From the NCBI RefSeq assembly GCF_002797855.1, contig NZ_PGFB01000002.1, forward strand, positions 124,001-188,000: a stretch of DNA of 64,000 bases. The letters are read 5' to 3'. The notes below the pieces were generated by a model. That model was given only the letters and a program-made list of their open reading frames with translations. It was not told the DNA's origin and searched no databases. Source of the stretch: Compostimonas suwonensis. GTDB taxonomy: Bacteria > Actinomycetota > Actinomycetes > Actinomycetales > Microbacteriaceae. A program made the position numbers and the translations under genes. Below are positions 54,870 through 62,966 of the stretch, in pieces. Within the stretch, counting starts at the first letter, position 1; each line of letters begins with the position of its first letter.

Positions 54870-56366
54870 CTACCGGCCGGGGTCGGTACCGGGTGTGCGG
54901 CGCCTGGCGGACAGCGCCAGTACGCCTCCGACGGCCAGGAGCGCTGCAGCGACGAGTCCGGGGGCGATGAAGTCGGATGCCGCGTATCCGGTGTCCGCGA
55001 GGGTGGCTTTGTGCGGCGTCCGGGCGTCGTCCTCGGCTTTGTGCGGCCTGTCGGGGTCGTGTGACGGAGTCGGCGCCGGGCCCCTCCGATCGGCGACGAG
55101 CAGCGCGAGGATCGGGACGGCGAGCTGCTCATCACCCACCCGTTGCATGTTGAACATCGTGGTGACGCCTGTTCGCAGGCTCGGGGCGAGCGCCGTGTCG
55201 GTGCTGGACCCGGCCGTGCCGCCGTTCTTGAAGGCCCAGGGCGCACCCACCTCCGACGACCTGGCGGAGTAGAGCTGCCATCCGAGCCCCATCTGGAAAT
55301 CGGCCTCCTGGCACTGCGAGGGCGATGAGCACAGGGTGGTGATGGTGCTGACCGGCTCGAGCGTGTTCGCCATCGTCTGCACGCCGAGCGGCGCGGCCGG
55401 TGGGATGTAGCCGAGGTGGGCGGCGACCCAGGTGCCCATGTCGGCGGCATCGGAGATCAGGCCGCCGGCTCCGCTGATCGCATTGGTGTTGTCCCAGTAG
55501 TACGTCGGCTCCCCGGAGGCCATGTACGGAGGGGCGAGGCGCGGGCCAGGGGTCTCGATCATCGTGGAGGACATCCCCAGGGCGTCGAGGAACGCCCCGT
55601 CGATCGCTGACTGGTAGGCGGGCGGCTGCGATGCCGGGACGGGCTCGACGACGTTCGCCAGGATGGTGCCGAGCAGGCCGAACCCCCAGTTCGAGTAGAG
55701 CCACCGGGTGCCCGGCTGCCACAGCAGCGACTGCTGCGCGATGGCGTCCCACAGCATCGTCTGCGTGTAGCCGGGGTGCGGGTTCTCGCAGCCCGGGGTG
55801 CTGCCGCAGCCGTCCTGGAAGTTCGGGGGCACGTCGGGGAGCCCGGCCTGGTGGGTGGCGAGGTCGCGCAGGGTGATCGGTGTGGTCGTGCCGGTCTGCG
55901 GGTCGGCCCACTCCGGCACCGTGATCCCGGCCGGCGCGTAGAGCTGCACCGCGTCGTCGAGCGATACGCGGCCGGATGCGACGAGGTACGACAGCAGGTC
56001 GGCCGTGAAGACCTTCGTCTCGGATCCGAGCTCGAACTGCGTCGAGGCATCCACCGGCGTCGCCGATCCCGGGACCGGCTGACCGGCGGCGAACGTCGTG
56101 ATCACCGGGCTCGACCCGGCCGGGTCCGGGGTGACCACCGCCACGGACAGGCCCGGGAGACCGTGGGTCGTCCTGAAGGACTCGACCTTCTTCTGGATCT
56201 TCTCCTTCAACGCGGGTGTCATCTCCACGACGGCCGTGGACGCCGGGTCTGCCGCGGCTTCCTCTGCGACTGCAGCGATCGGCGCCGCGCTCACCGAGAG
56301 CGCGACGAACGCCACGGCTGCGATCGCAGCCGCGGATCGGGGCCGGCGGCGTCGCGAGATGCTCAT
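54870..56366 (-). CDS. Secreted serine hydrolase (beta-lactamase/DD-peptidase fold) with LAxTG anchor
   Basis: A 498-aa exported protein. The signal peptide (Arg-rich, then AAAIAAVAFVALSVSAAP) precedes a class C beta-lactamase-like domain. The motif SETK is at 115-118 (Ser nucleophile), YSN at 224-226 and KNGG near 403. Homologues are penicillin-binding esterases or DD-peptidases. The C-terminus reads LADTG (456-460), then a hydrophobic helix and RRR, matching a class E sortase-type LAxTG cell-wall anchor. The ATG at 56364-56366 is chosen since the signal peptide starts there. It lies downstream of the MarR gene, separated by 101 bp. Confidence 0.85.
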   Translation of the reverse strand: MSISRRRRPRSAAAIAAVAFVALSVSAAPIAAVAEEAAADPASTAVVEMTPALKEKIQKKVESFRTTHGLPGLSVAVVTPDPAGSSPVITTFAAGQPVPGSATPVDASTQFELGSETKVFTADLLSYLVASGRVSLDDAVQLYAPAGITVPEWADPQTGTTTPITLRDLATHQAGLPDVPPNFQDGCGSTPGCENPHPGYTQTMLWDAIAQQSLLWQPGTRWLYSNWGFGLLGTILANVVEPVPASQPPAYQSAIDGAFLDALGMSSTMIETPGPRLAPPYMASGEPTYYWDNTNAISGAGGLISDAADMGTWVAAHLGYIPPAAPLGVQTMANTLEPVSTITTLCSSPSQCQEADFQMGLGWQLYSARSSEVGAPWAFKNGGTAGSSTDTALAPSLRTGVTTMFNMQRVGDEQLAVPILALLVADRRGPAPTPSHDPDRPHKAEDDARTPHKATLADTGYAASDFIAPGLVAAALLAVGGVLALSARRRTPGTDPGR

Positions 56367-56467
56367 GGTCACAGCTGTCTTCCTTCGCTCAGGGGCTGAC
56401 GTCTCCGTCGTGCGAGACCGGGGCGCGGGGCGCCGGGCGAAAGTCAAGCGCAGGAAATCGCTCGTCG

Positions 56468-56929
56468 TCAATCACCATTTCGCGGGTCGTTGCGCAGGGA
56501 GCGGATCATGCTCTGCAGGATCCTGAAGGCATCCGACTGCTCGTCCTCCGTCATGCCGCCCAGCATCCGGAGCTCGACGGCCCGGACCGCAACGGTCGCT
56601 TCCTCGAGGCTTCGCCGACCGAGTGGCGTGAGCCGCGTGGGAAGAGCCTTCCCCACGGGGGCCTCCCCCGGCCTGCTCACGTAACCGTCCCGCTCCAGGG
56701 CCTGCAGCAGCACGTTCATCGACTGCCGTGTCACGAACGCCCCGCGAGCGAGCTCGGAGTTCGACAGGCCCGGGCGCTGGGCCAGCAGCTCGAGGCAGGA
56801 GTAGTGCGTCACGCTCATGCCGAGCGGCCGCAGCACTGCCTCCATGGCGGTGCGCAGGGCACTCGACGCCTCTTTCAGCAGGTAGCCCAGCGACGTCTCC
56901 AGGTCGACTCCGGTTCGATCTTGACTCAT
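56468..56929 (-). CDS. MarR-family regulator
   Basis: A 153-aa winged-helix regulator. The recognition segment is LSNSELARGAFVTRQSMNVL and the wing GYVSRPGEAPVGKALPTRLT. It is divergent from the VOC gene at 56993 and shares the double palindrome 56929-56974; the first palindrome touches its start codon, indicating autorepression. The serine hydrolase gene lies downstream on the same strand and might be coregulated. Confidence 0.9.
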   Translation of the reverse strand: MSQDRTGVDLETSLGYLLKEASSALRTAMEAVLRPLGMSVTHYSCLELLAQRPGLSNSELARGAFVTRQSMNVLLQALERDGYVSRPGEAPVGKALPTRLTPLGRRSLEEATVAVRAVELRMLGGMTEDEQSDAFRILQSMIRSLRNDPRNGD

Positions 56930-56974
56930 GTCAGTATTCTGACATAGATTGACCTGTGTCAGAAAACTGACACA
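56929..56974. promoter_or_regulatory. Double MarR operator
   Basis: TGTCAGtattCTGACA (56929-56944) and TGTGTCAGaaaaCTGACACA (56955-56974), both perfect in their arms. The shared core TGTCAG-N4-CTGACA is repeated at 28-bp spacing. The site lies between the divergent MarR and VOC genes. Confidence 0.88.
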
Positions 56975-56992
56975 ATACGAAGGAGCAACACC

Positions 56993-57361
56993 ATGCCCGT
57001 CACCGGCCCCGACTTCATCTCACTCCAGACTCGCGATCTCGACGCGTCGCAGGCGTTCTACGAGCAGTACCTCGGCCTCGTCCGTTCGCCTGCAGGCCCT
57101 CCGCACGCCGTCGTCTTCAAGACGACGCCGATCGCGTTCGCCCTGCGGGACGTCGTTCCCGGCACCGACCTGGCATCCGTCGCTCAGCCCGGCATCGGCG
57201 CCGCGATCTGGCTCCACGCCACCGAGGTCCAGGCCATTCACGACGCCCTCGCCGCCGACGGCCACACGATCGTCTCGGCTCCGATCGACGGCCCCTTCGG
57301 TCGCACGTTCACCTTCGCCGACCCCGACGGATACCACGTCACCCTTCACGACCGCGCCTGA
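56993..57361 (+). CDS. VOC-family (glyoxalase/dioxygenase-like) protein
   Basis: A 122-aa two-module VOC protein. It begins GPDFISLQTRDLDASQAFYE and ends FGRTFTFADPDGYHVTLHD, both typical of the family; the His/Glu metal-site pattern is only partial. Members include glyoxalases, ring dioxygenases and antibiotic-binding resistance proteins. MarR control suggests a role against a small toxic compound (inference). The ATG at 56993 follows AAGGAGC. Confidence 0.88.
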   Translation: MPVTGPDFISLQTRDLDASQAFYEQYLGLVRSPAGPPHAVVFKTTPIAFALRDVVPGTDLASVAQPGIGAAIWLHATEVQAIHDALAADGHTIVSAPIDGPFGRTFTFADPDGYHVTLHDRA

Positions 57362-57552
57362 GGGGCCTGCGCCGTCAGTCCGTGACGGCCAGCCCCTTCC
57401 TGAGGCGGCACTGTCGATGCGTTCCAGCGTCCAGGCCGCCCATCCGCGACCGCCTGACAGCGATGACGGCTCCTGAACGGGCGCGATCACAGCCCAGGAA
57501 CGCTGCTTCGCGATTCTCGGAACCTTTTGCTCGATCGTGGACACTTCATAGT

Positions 57553-58116
57553 GTGAGTGTCAATGACGAGGAAGCCTGGGCCGAGGCTCTCGCGGGCAGA
57601 GGGAACGCCTTCGGGGAGATCTTCGACCGCCACCGCGCCCGTGTGTATCGGCACTCCCGCGGCTTGGCCCCGTCGTGGTCCGACGCGGACGACGTCGTGG
57701 CCGTGACCTTCCTCGAGGCGTGGCGCAAACGCAATGACATCCAGTTCGTCGACGGCTCGATGCTGCCGTGGCTCCTTCGGACCGCCACGTTCACCGCGAG
57801 CAATCTCACCCGCGCCGCGCGACGCTACCGTGCCGCGCTGCTGCGCCTTCCCGCGGGCGACGTGCAACCGGACCACGCGGAGCAGCTCGACGACGGCGAA
57901 GCGGTGGCGGCCCTGAGAGGGCTCTCCTCCATCGACCAGCAGGTTCTCACGCTGTGCGTGCTCGAGGGCCTCAGCGCGGAGGACGCCGCCCGAGTGATGG
58001 ATGTGCGCGTCGGCACGATCAAGTCCCGGCTCTCGCGAGCCAAAGGGCGGCTGCGCGAGGCCGTCAGCGAATCGACCACAGCACTGCGGCCGGAAGGTGT
58101 GAACGATGTCCTCTGA
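57553..58116 (+). CDS. ECF-type RNA polymerase sigma factor
   Basis: A 187-aa sigma factor with regions 2 and 4 only. Region 2 runs through GNAFGEIFDRHRARVYRHSR and DADDVVAVTFLEAWRK. Region 4 is LSSIDQQVLTLCVLEGLSAEDAARVM and VGTIKSRLSRAKGRL. The start is GTG at 57553 with no ribosome site; a short inverted repeat ACACTtcatAGTGT (57541-57554) covers it. GGAACC at 57519 could be an ECF-type -35 box, so autoregulation and leaderless translation are possible. It overlaps the downstream membrane-protein gene by 11 bp. Confidence 0.88.
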   Translation: MSVNDEEAWAEALAGRGNAFGEIFDRHRARVYRHSRGLAPSWSDADDVVAVTFLEAWRKRNDIQFVDGSMLPWLLRTATFTASNLTRAARRYRAALLRLPAGDVQPDHAEQLDDGEAVAALRGLSSIDQQVLTLCVLEGLSAEDAARVMDVRVGTIKSRLSRAKGRLREAVSESTTALRPEGVNDVL

Positions 58117-59071
58117 GATGCCACACGGCGAACGCGACACCGAGCTGCGGCGGATGCTCGTCGCGACCGCATCAGCCGCCCCCGTCCGCCCCCGCCGCCG
58201 ATGGAGCATCGGCGCACCGATCGTCGCCTTCGCTCTCGCCGGGGCGCTGACGGGAGCGGTGTCCGCCGCCGCGTTCAACGCGCCTCCGGAGCGTGCGCCC
58301 GTGAGCGTGGACGCGTTGGTCGACTCGTTCATCCCCGACGACACGCAACTGTTCGGAGCCCCCGTGGTCGTCGACGGGCACCGCGACACCGCCGTGCCGC
58401 TCGGTGCGATGCCCGAGGGAGCAGTCGAGCTCGCGGTCGTGTTCCGCTGCGAGGACCCGGGGAACTTCGACCTCCTCGTCGACGGAAAGGCCGTGATGAC
58501 GATGATCTGCGATGAGGGCTCGACGGCCTCTGGCGGGGGCGGAGGCTATTTCAGCGTGAACGACGCGTCTGCGCACACCCTGGCCATCTCCGACGGAGAG
58601 GGGAGACGCTACGTGGTCTGGGCGTCGTGGGTCGCTCGCGCCGTTCCTCTCCCGCTTTCGCCCGAGCAGGCAGCAGCGTTGGCCGACGGCGCGGTCACCC
58701 AGGCGGATTACCACACGCAATTCGACCGATACGCGGAGTGCATGGCCGTGGCCGGACACCCCCTGGAGGGCGTCGACACGTCCGGCACGATCATCCGGTA
58801 CGTCGCGTCAGGCGCTGCCGTCTCCTCGGGTGCAGCTGACCGCTGTTACGCGCAGGAGTTCGCTCAGGTCGACAGGGCGTGGCAGAGCGAGCACCAGGAC
58901 ACCTCCGACGACGACCGGGCGCTGCGTGCCTGTCTCGAGGTCGAAGGCATAACGCCCGTCGAGGGCGGCGACCCGGCATCCCTCTGGCGGCAGGTCCAGG
59001 CGGCCGGCATCGATCCCGTGAGATGCCTCTTCGACGACAACGCACGCCGGTATCCTCTCGGCTCCAACTGA
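58106..59071 (+). CDS. Single-TM membrane protein coupled to the ECF sigma gene
   Basis: A 321-aa protein. A short cytoplasmic N-terminus of about 32 residues (TELRRMLVATASAAPVRPRR) precedes one TM (about 34-56) and a 260-residue external domain. No HxxxCxxC zinc anti-sigma motif is seen. The external part has several Cys (for example FRCED, MICDEG, AECMAV, RCYAQEF, RACLEVEG) and no family I recognise. The 11-bp overlap with the sigma gene suggests it regulates that sigma factor, but the usual anti-sigma domain is missing. Confidence 0.7.
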   Translation: MSSEMPHGERDTELRRMLVATASAAPVRPRRRWSIGAPIVAFALAGALTGAVSAAAFNAPPERAPVSVDALVDSFIPDDTQLFGAPVVVDGHRDTAVPLGAMPEGAVELAVVFRCEDPGNFDLLVDGKAVMTMICDEGSTASGGGGGYFSVNDASAHTLAISDGEGRRYVVWASWVARAVPLPLSPEQAAALADGAVTQADYHTQFDRYAECMAVAGHPLEGVDTSGTIIRYVASGAAVSSGAADRCYAQEFAQVDRAWQSEHQDTSDDDRALRACLEVEGITPVEGGDPASLWRQVQAAGIDPVRCLFDDNARRYPLGSN

Positions 59072-59093
59072 CATCCAGGGTGTGGATGTCTGG

Positions 59094-60038
59094 TCAGAAC
59101 TCGCCGAGCCGTTCGGCGAAGGCCCGGCCTTGCTCGTAGCCGGCCCGGGCGGCGGGCGGACGCAGCGACGGATCCATCGCGTTGACGCCGAACAGATGCT
59201 CGGAGTCGCTGCCCGGGACGATCGTCTCGACGCTGCTGCCGCGTGAGCGCAGCTCGTCGAGCTGCGTGGCGAGATGCGTGCCCCACTCCACCGGGGTCAG
59301 CGCTCTGCCGCCGAACGGCGACAGCACCAGAACCCGTTCGTATCCGTCCGCCAGATCGGCGTTCTCGGCATTGGCCCGGTAGCCGCCGTCGATGTACAGC
59401 GCGTCGCCGATCCGGTAGGGAAGGCCGCTGGAGCAGCTGGCGGCGACGGCGTCCACGAGCTCGACCCCGCTGTCGCGATCGAACACCACCGGATCTCCGG
59501 TGCGGGCGTCGACCGCCGTGATGAGAGTCCTCCGGCGCGGCCAGTGCTCACTGGGCAGCCGCGAGGCGACGGTCGCGCGCCACTGCGCCTGCCAGGTGCC
59601 GTCTGCCGCGGCGTCCCTCTCGAGCGCCGCCGCGCCCGATCTGCGGCGTAGCTCGGCCGCGTCCCCCGCGGAGGCGATGATCGCTCTCATCCTCTCCATG
59701 TGGTCGACCACCGGCCTGGCCGACGCGCCTCCCCGGTCTGATCCGGGCGCTCCCGTCCGGGGCTGAGGAGCAGCGGCGAGGATGTCGGCGAGCAACCCGG
59801 TGGGGGTGGCGCCGCCCAGCTGGGCGGCGGCTGTCGCGCCGGCCGACGTCCCGATGATCAGGTCTGCGGTGGTCACGTCGCGCCCGGCGTCGAACAGGCC
59901 GGCGAGCACGCCGATGAGCCAGGCATTGCCGGTCGATCCGCCACCGCCGAGCACCAAGGCCGTGCGGGCTGTGAGGGAGGGATGTGCCGAGACGGTGTCG
60001 GAGCTCGTCTCCGAGGTGAACTGAGGTGTGTGGTTCAT
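59094..60038 (-). CDS. Patatin-like phospholipase
   Basis: A 314-aa lipolytic protein. The oxyanion-hole loop GGGGSTG is at 31-37, the nucleophile elbow GTSAG at 63-67 and the catalytic Asp motif DGG at 216-218. These form the Ser-Asp dyad of patatins. It probably cleaves acyl esters of lipids. No signal peptide is apparent; the first 20 residues are polar. The ATG is at 60038. A tiny ORF with a strong ribosome site lies 48 bp upstream. Confidence 0.9.
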   Translation of the reverse strand: MNHTPQFTSETSSDTVSAHPSLTARTALVLGGGGSTGNAWLIGVLAGLFDAGRDVTTADLIIGTSAGATAAAQLGGATPTGLLADILAAAPQPRTGAPGSDRGGASARPVVDHMERMRAIIASAGDAAELRRRSGAAALERDAAADGTWQAQWRATVASRLPSEHWPRRRTLITAVDARTGDPVVFDRDSGVELVDAVAASCSSGLPYRIGDALYIDGGYRANAENADLADGYERVLVLSPFGGRALTPVEWGTHLATQLDELRSRGSSVETIVPGSDSEHLFGVNAMDPSLRPPAARAGYEQGRAFAERLGEF

Positions 60039-60086
60039 GATCGTAGCTTTCTGAGGGTGCGTGCAGCGCTCCCCGCGACGGCTACG

Positions 60087-60140
60087 TCAGTCGCGCGATC
60101 GTGAACTCGAAGGAGCGCCCGGAGTGGACGGTGTGTGCAT
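60087..60140 (-). CDS. Possible 17-codon ORF upstream of the patatin gene
   Basis: An ATG at 60138-60140 follows GAGGAGGTGAGCCCG, a near-ideal ribosome site, and encodes MHTPSTPGAPSSSRSRD before a TGA. It may be a leader peptide or the start of a gene broken by mutation. A second frame here (AHTVHSGRSFEFTIARLT) also looks protein-like but ends at a stop. Confidence 0.35.
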   Translation of the reverse strand: MHTPSTPGAPSSSRSRD

Positions 60141-60181
60141 CGGGCTCACCTCCTCGAATCGTGTCACGTTCGACGAGAACT

Positions 60182-60450
60182 CTACCGCTCGGGGCTCGGT
60201 GGGCCAATCGCCGATGCCGTCTGGGCCTTCTCCAATCCGGAGCGCAAGCCATCGCGCCGGAGTGCAGGGCCGTCGAAGGCTGTTATGAAGGCGGCCACAT
60301 CCGGAGTGATCGAGTCGAGCAGCGCCCGGCGAACCGCACGGGCGTGCACGCTGTCCGCGTGCTCGATCGTGTCCCGTCCGAACGGGCTCAGCTCGACGAG
60401 CATCTGCCTCCCCTCCCCCGCCTCGAGCCGGGTGAGGAGGCACCGTGAAC
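60182..60450 (-). pseudogene. C-terminal remnant of a MarR-type regulator
   Basis: In one minus-strand frame the sequence reads LLTRLEAGEGRQMLVELSPF and then GRDTIEHADSVHARAVRRAL. This matches the wing and C-terminal helices of MarR proteins. It lacks the helix-turn-helix: upstream of about 60450 the frame no longer resembles MarR and shows no start. The surviving part ends at a stop at 60182. It may have regulated the neighbouring patatin gene before decay. Confidence 0.6.
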
Positions 60451-60533
60451 GCTGACATGCTCCCGCTCTTCGTCGCGTTCCTCCACTCGGTTCTTCCGTT
60501 CGGTCAGTTCATCGAGGCGACTCGCGCAGTGGC

Positions 60534-61603
60534 CTACTTCGGCTCATCCGGACTCGCTCCCCACCTCCTGGTCCTTCTTGCCCGGGCGGCCGTGGGCGCG
60601 GCTGTCCTCGCGACCGCCATGGCGGTGAGCGCCACGCGGCGATCGGGATCGTCGGCAAGGGTCAGGAGCAGGTCGTGCGTGACGGGGCCGCGCAGCTCGG
60701 CGAGTGCCTGCGTGAGCCGCAGTCGGGTGTCGAGGGAGACCGTCCCGCGACCGAGCTCCTGCGCGAACGCGGCGGCGATCCGATCGTCGAGGTCGTGATC
60801 ACGGGCGAGGGCGCCGAGGGTCTCGGCAGCCTCGACGTCGTGGGCCCCGGCGACGACCATGCCGATGAGCTCCGGGATCGCTCGGGTGTCGCGGCGAGCC
60901 CCCAGGGCGAGGGCGGCATGTCCGCGCACGACGGGGTCGGCGTGGGTCAGCGTGCCGACGAGCAGCGCGACGGCGGCCTCGGTGCCGGAGTCCGCGATCG
61001 CCGTCACGGCTCGGTGCCGCCTCTGCGCCACGGATGACGTCAACGCCGGGCCAAAGACGGCCAACGCGTCATCCGAAGCACGACCGCGCGATCGCCGCAG
61101 CGCCCATCGGAGCGCCCCGGACACATTCGGGTCGTCCTCCTCGAGCAGGGCCTCGGCGAGAAGCCCGACGGCCGGAGCCGAGCCGTCGGCAGTGGCGAGA
61201 GCGCTCTGCTGGCGTCTCGACGGATCGTCGGAGTCCAAGCCGCGTATGAGCGAGACGATGCGCAGCACCTCCGTCCACGCCGCCGGGTCGCTGTTCCGCA
61301 CGTGGTGCAGCCGTCGGAGCAGCTCTCGTTCGCGGTCGATGCGCTCCTGCGTGCTCGCGATGAGCTCATCGACGAGACGGGCGGGGCGGCATCCGCGTCG
61401 TCGAGCGCGCGCCGCAGATCGCGCAGCGACATTCCGAGCGACCGGAGGCTCTCGACCTGGAACAGACGGTGGATGTCGGCTGCCGAGTACTCCCGGTACC
61501 CGCCCGTCGTGCGCCCCGTCGGCGAGACGAGTCCCAGGGAGTCGTAGTGCCGCAGCATGCGGGTGCTGATGCCCGCATGCCGCGACACCTCACCGATCAG
61601 CAC
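60534..61603 (-). pseudogene. MerR-HEAT fusion regulator, split by a frameshift
   Basis: The first part, from the GTG at 61601-61603, is a MerR DNA-binding domain: LIGEVSRHAGISTRMLRHYD, GGYREYSAADIHRLFQ and SLGMSLRDLRRALDDADAA. After about 61385 the frame must shift by one base to continue as RLVDELIASTQERIDRERE and then a HEAT-repeat domain of about 250 residues ending at 60534. The shift lies in a C-run (GCCGCCCCGCCCG on the minus strand), which suggests deletion of one C, real or a sequencing error. Restored, the protein would be about 356 aa. It overlaps the upstream HEAT gene by 14 bp. Confidence 0.7.
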
Positions 61604-62279
61604 GATCGTCGCCCGTGATCGGGCTGTCCCGCAGTGCGACGAGGCGCTTCGCCTCGACGATCGCCGCCTCGAAGCCCTCGTGCGGGTCGCGCAGGAGGCG
61701 TTCGGTCGCGATCGCGTGCGCTCGCACCTCCGGGTCGCCGTGCTCTGCGGCATCCGCCAGCACCGGCGTCGCAGCATCACCGAGATCGGCCAGGGCGCGG
61801 CTGAGGCTCAGGCGAACCTCCCGGTCTCCGCGGGCGAGCTGGGAGGCCAGAGCCCGGGCGAGTTCTGCCGCGCCGTCGTCCGGCACGAGCACGACCGCGG
61901 CTCGCCATGCGCTTCGGGCCACGTCGTCGTCGGGGTCGCGCAGAAGCCCGGGCGTTATCGCCGCCCACCCTCGAGGGTCGCCGATCTTCGACAGGGTGTG
62001 CAGCGCCTGGCTGCGGGCCTGGGGCCGCTCCGCCGTCGTCTCGCGGAGCAGGCGGGGCACGGTGTCGGCGGCGGGATGCCGGGTCAGCGACCAGGTGAGC
62101 ATGTCGCGCACGAAGAAGTCCGGTTCGGTCGCGCACCTCTCGACGAGGATCTCGATGTAGCCGGGATCGGGGTTCGTGCCCGCGGAGAGCGCAGCCTGCA
62201 ACCGAGCCGACGAGTCCGGGGAGCCCAGGGCCGCGCGCAGCCGTGCACCCGGGTCCGCCTGGTGTGTTGTCGTCATCAT
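61590..62279 (-). CDS. HEAT-repeat protein paired with a MerR-HEAT regulator
   Basis: A 229-aa all-helical protein built of HEAT repeats (for example ARSQALHTLSKIGDPRGWAA, DDDVARSAWRAAVVLV and REVRLSLSRALADLGDAATP). HEAT repeats serve in protein-protein binding, so a catalytic role is not expected. The ATG at 62277-62279 follows GGAGGAGG at good spacing. It is the first gene after the MerR-type operator at 62304-62324 and overlaps the MerR-HEAT gene by 14 bp. The partner also carries HEAT repeats, so the two proteins may interact. Confidence 0.75.
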   Translation of the reverse strand: MMTTTHQADPGARLRAALGSPDSSARLQAALSAGTNPDPGYIEILVERCATEPDFFVRDMLTWSLTRHPAADTVPRLLRETTAERPQARSQALHTLSKIGDPRGWAAITPGLLRDPDDDVARSAWRAAVVLVPDDGAAELARALASQLARGDREVRLSLSRALADLGDAATPVLADAAEHGDPEVRAHAIATERLLRDPHEGFEAAIVEAKRLVALRDSPITGDDRADR

Positions 62280-62303
62280 CACAACCTCCTCCACTCAGCG
62301 AAC

Positions 62304-62324
62304 ACCTTCACATCATGTCAAGGT
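62304..62324 (-). promoter_or_regulatory. MerR-type operator/promoter of the HEAT module
   Basis: On the plus strand, ACCTTCAC (62304-62311) and GTCAAGGT (62317-62324) are reverse complements with one mismatch, separated by 5 bp. On the minus strand the same DNA carries tandem TTGACC boxes (from the repeated GGTCAA, 62322-62333) that could act as -35 elements. A dyad lying in a promoter spacer upstream of a MerR operon is the classic MerR arrangement. No clear -10 box is seen. Confidence 0.65.
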
Positions 62325-62361
62325 CAAGGTCAAACACGATCCGAGCCACTACCATCGGCAC

Positions 62362-62844
62362 ATGAGGTCTGACGAGCTCTGGATCGCCGAGGACGGCAAC
62401 ATCGATCGGGTCGTACCGAAGGGCCCGCTCGCGCGTTTCGCCAGCTATGCATCGGGAGTGATCGCCCTGCTGCTCGGTCCGGCCCTCATCGTCGTCGTCG
62501 TCGCTGTCGGCGAGTTCGGCTGGCCCACGATCGTGGGCGGCATAGCGGTGCTGGTCGTCATCGGCGGTCTCGGTCTGGCCTCCATGGTGTCGACGGCACG
62601 CATGCAGAGGCGCGTCGAACGCCTCTCCCAGCGTGGGCGCCCTGCCGTTGCAGAGGTCGTCGCCTCGAAACCGATCCCCCTGGGCGAGGAGACCGGCATC
62701 GAGGTGACCCTGCGTGTCAGCGGTGCCGAGGTTCCGTCGTTCCAGATGACTCATCGCGGTATGCCGGGGCAGGTCGACCGCCTCGGGCAGCGATTCCCCG
62801 TCCTCGTCGATCCGGCCGACGGCGCCTACCTGCTCGTCCGCTGA
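62362..62844 (+). CDS. Hypothetical membrane protein (DUF3592-like layout)
   Basis: A 160-aa protein. Two membrane helices (residues 28-50 and 54-75: ASGVIALLLGPALIVVVVAV and PTIVGGIAVLVVIGGLGLAS) precede a soluble domain with a strand pattern (RGRPAVAEVVASKPIPLG and EVTLRVSGAEVPSF). The layout is like DUF3592 domain proteins but I am not certain. It is divergent from the HEAT gene. The ATG at 62362 is the likely start, with no strong ribosome site. Confidence 0.65.
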   Translation: MRSDELWIAEDGNIDRVVPKGPLARFASYASGVIALLLGPALIVVVVAVGEFGWPTIVGGIAVLVVIGGLGLASMVSTARMQRRVERLSQRGRPAVAEVVASKPIPLGEETGIEVTLRVSGAEVPSFQMTHRGMPGQVDRLGQRFPVLVDPADGAYLLVR

Positions 62845-62966
62845 ATCCCCCGCCCATCCGACACCGTCTCGTCTCGGGTTTCACGAGGCCTCGGCAGGCC
62901 GCTCGCAGACGACGACGGGATGACCGCACCGCGCGTCGACCTCGCGGGGCACCCTAGGCTGAACCA

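Noticed and set aside
60445-60798. A plus-strand frame starting with a hydrophobic peptide (MLPLFVAFLHSVLPF)
   Set aside because: Most of it is antisense to the HEAT-repeat region and becomes Arg/Ser-rich. No ribosome site supports it.
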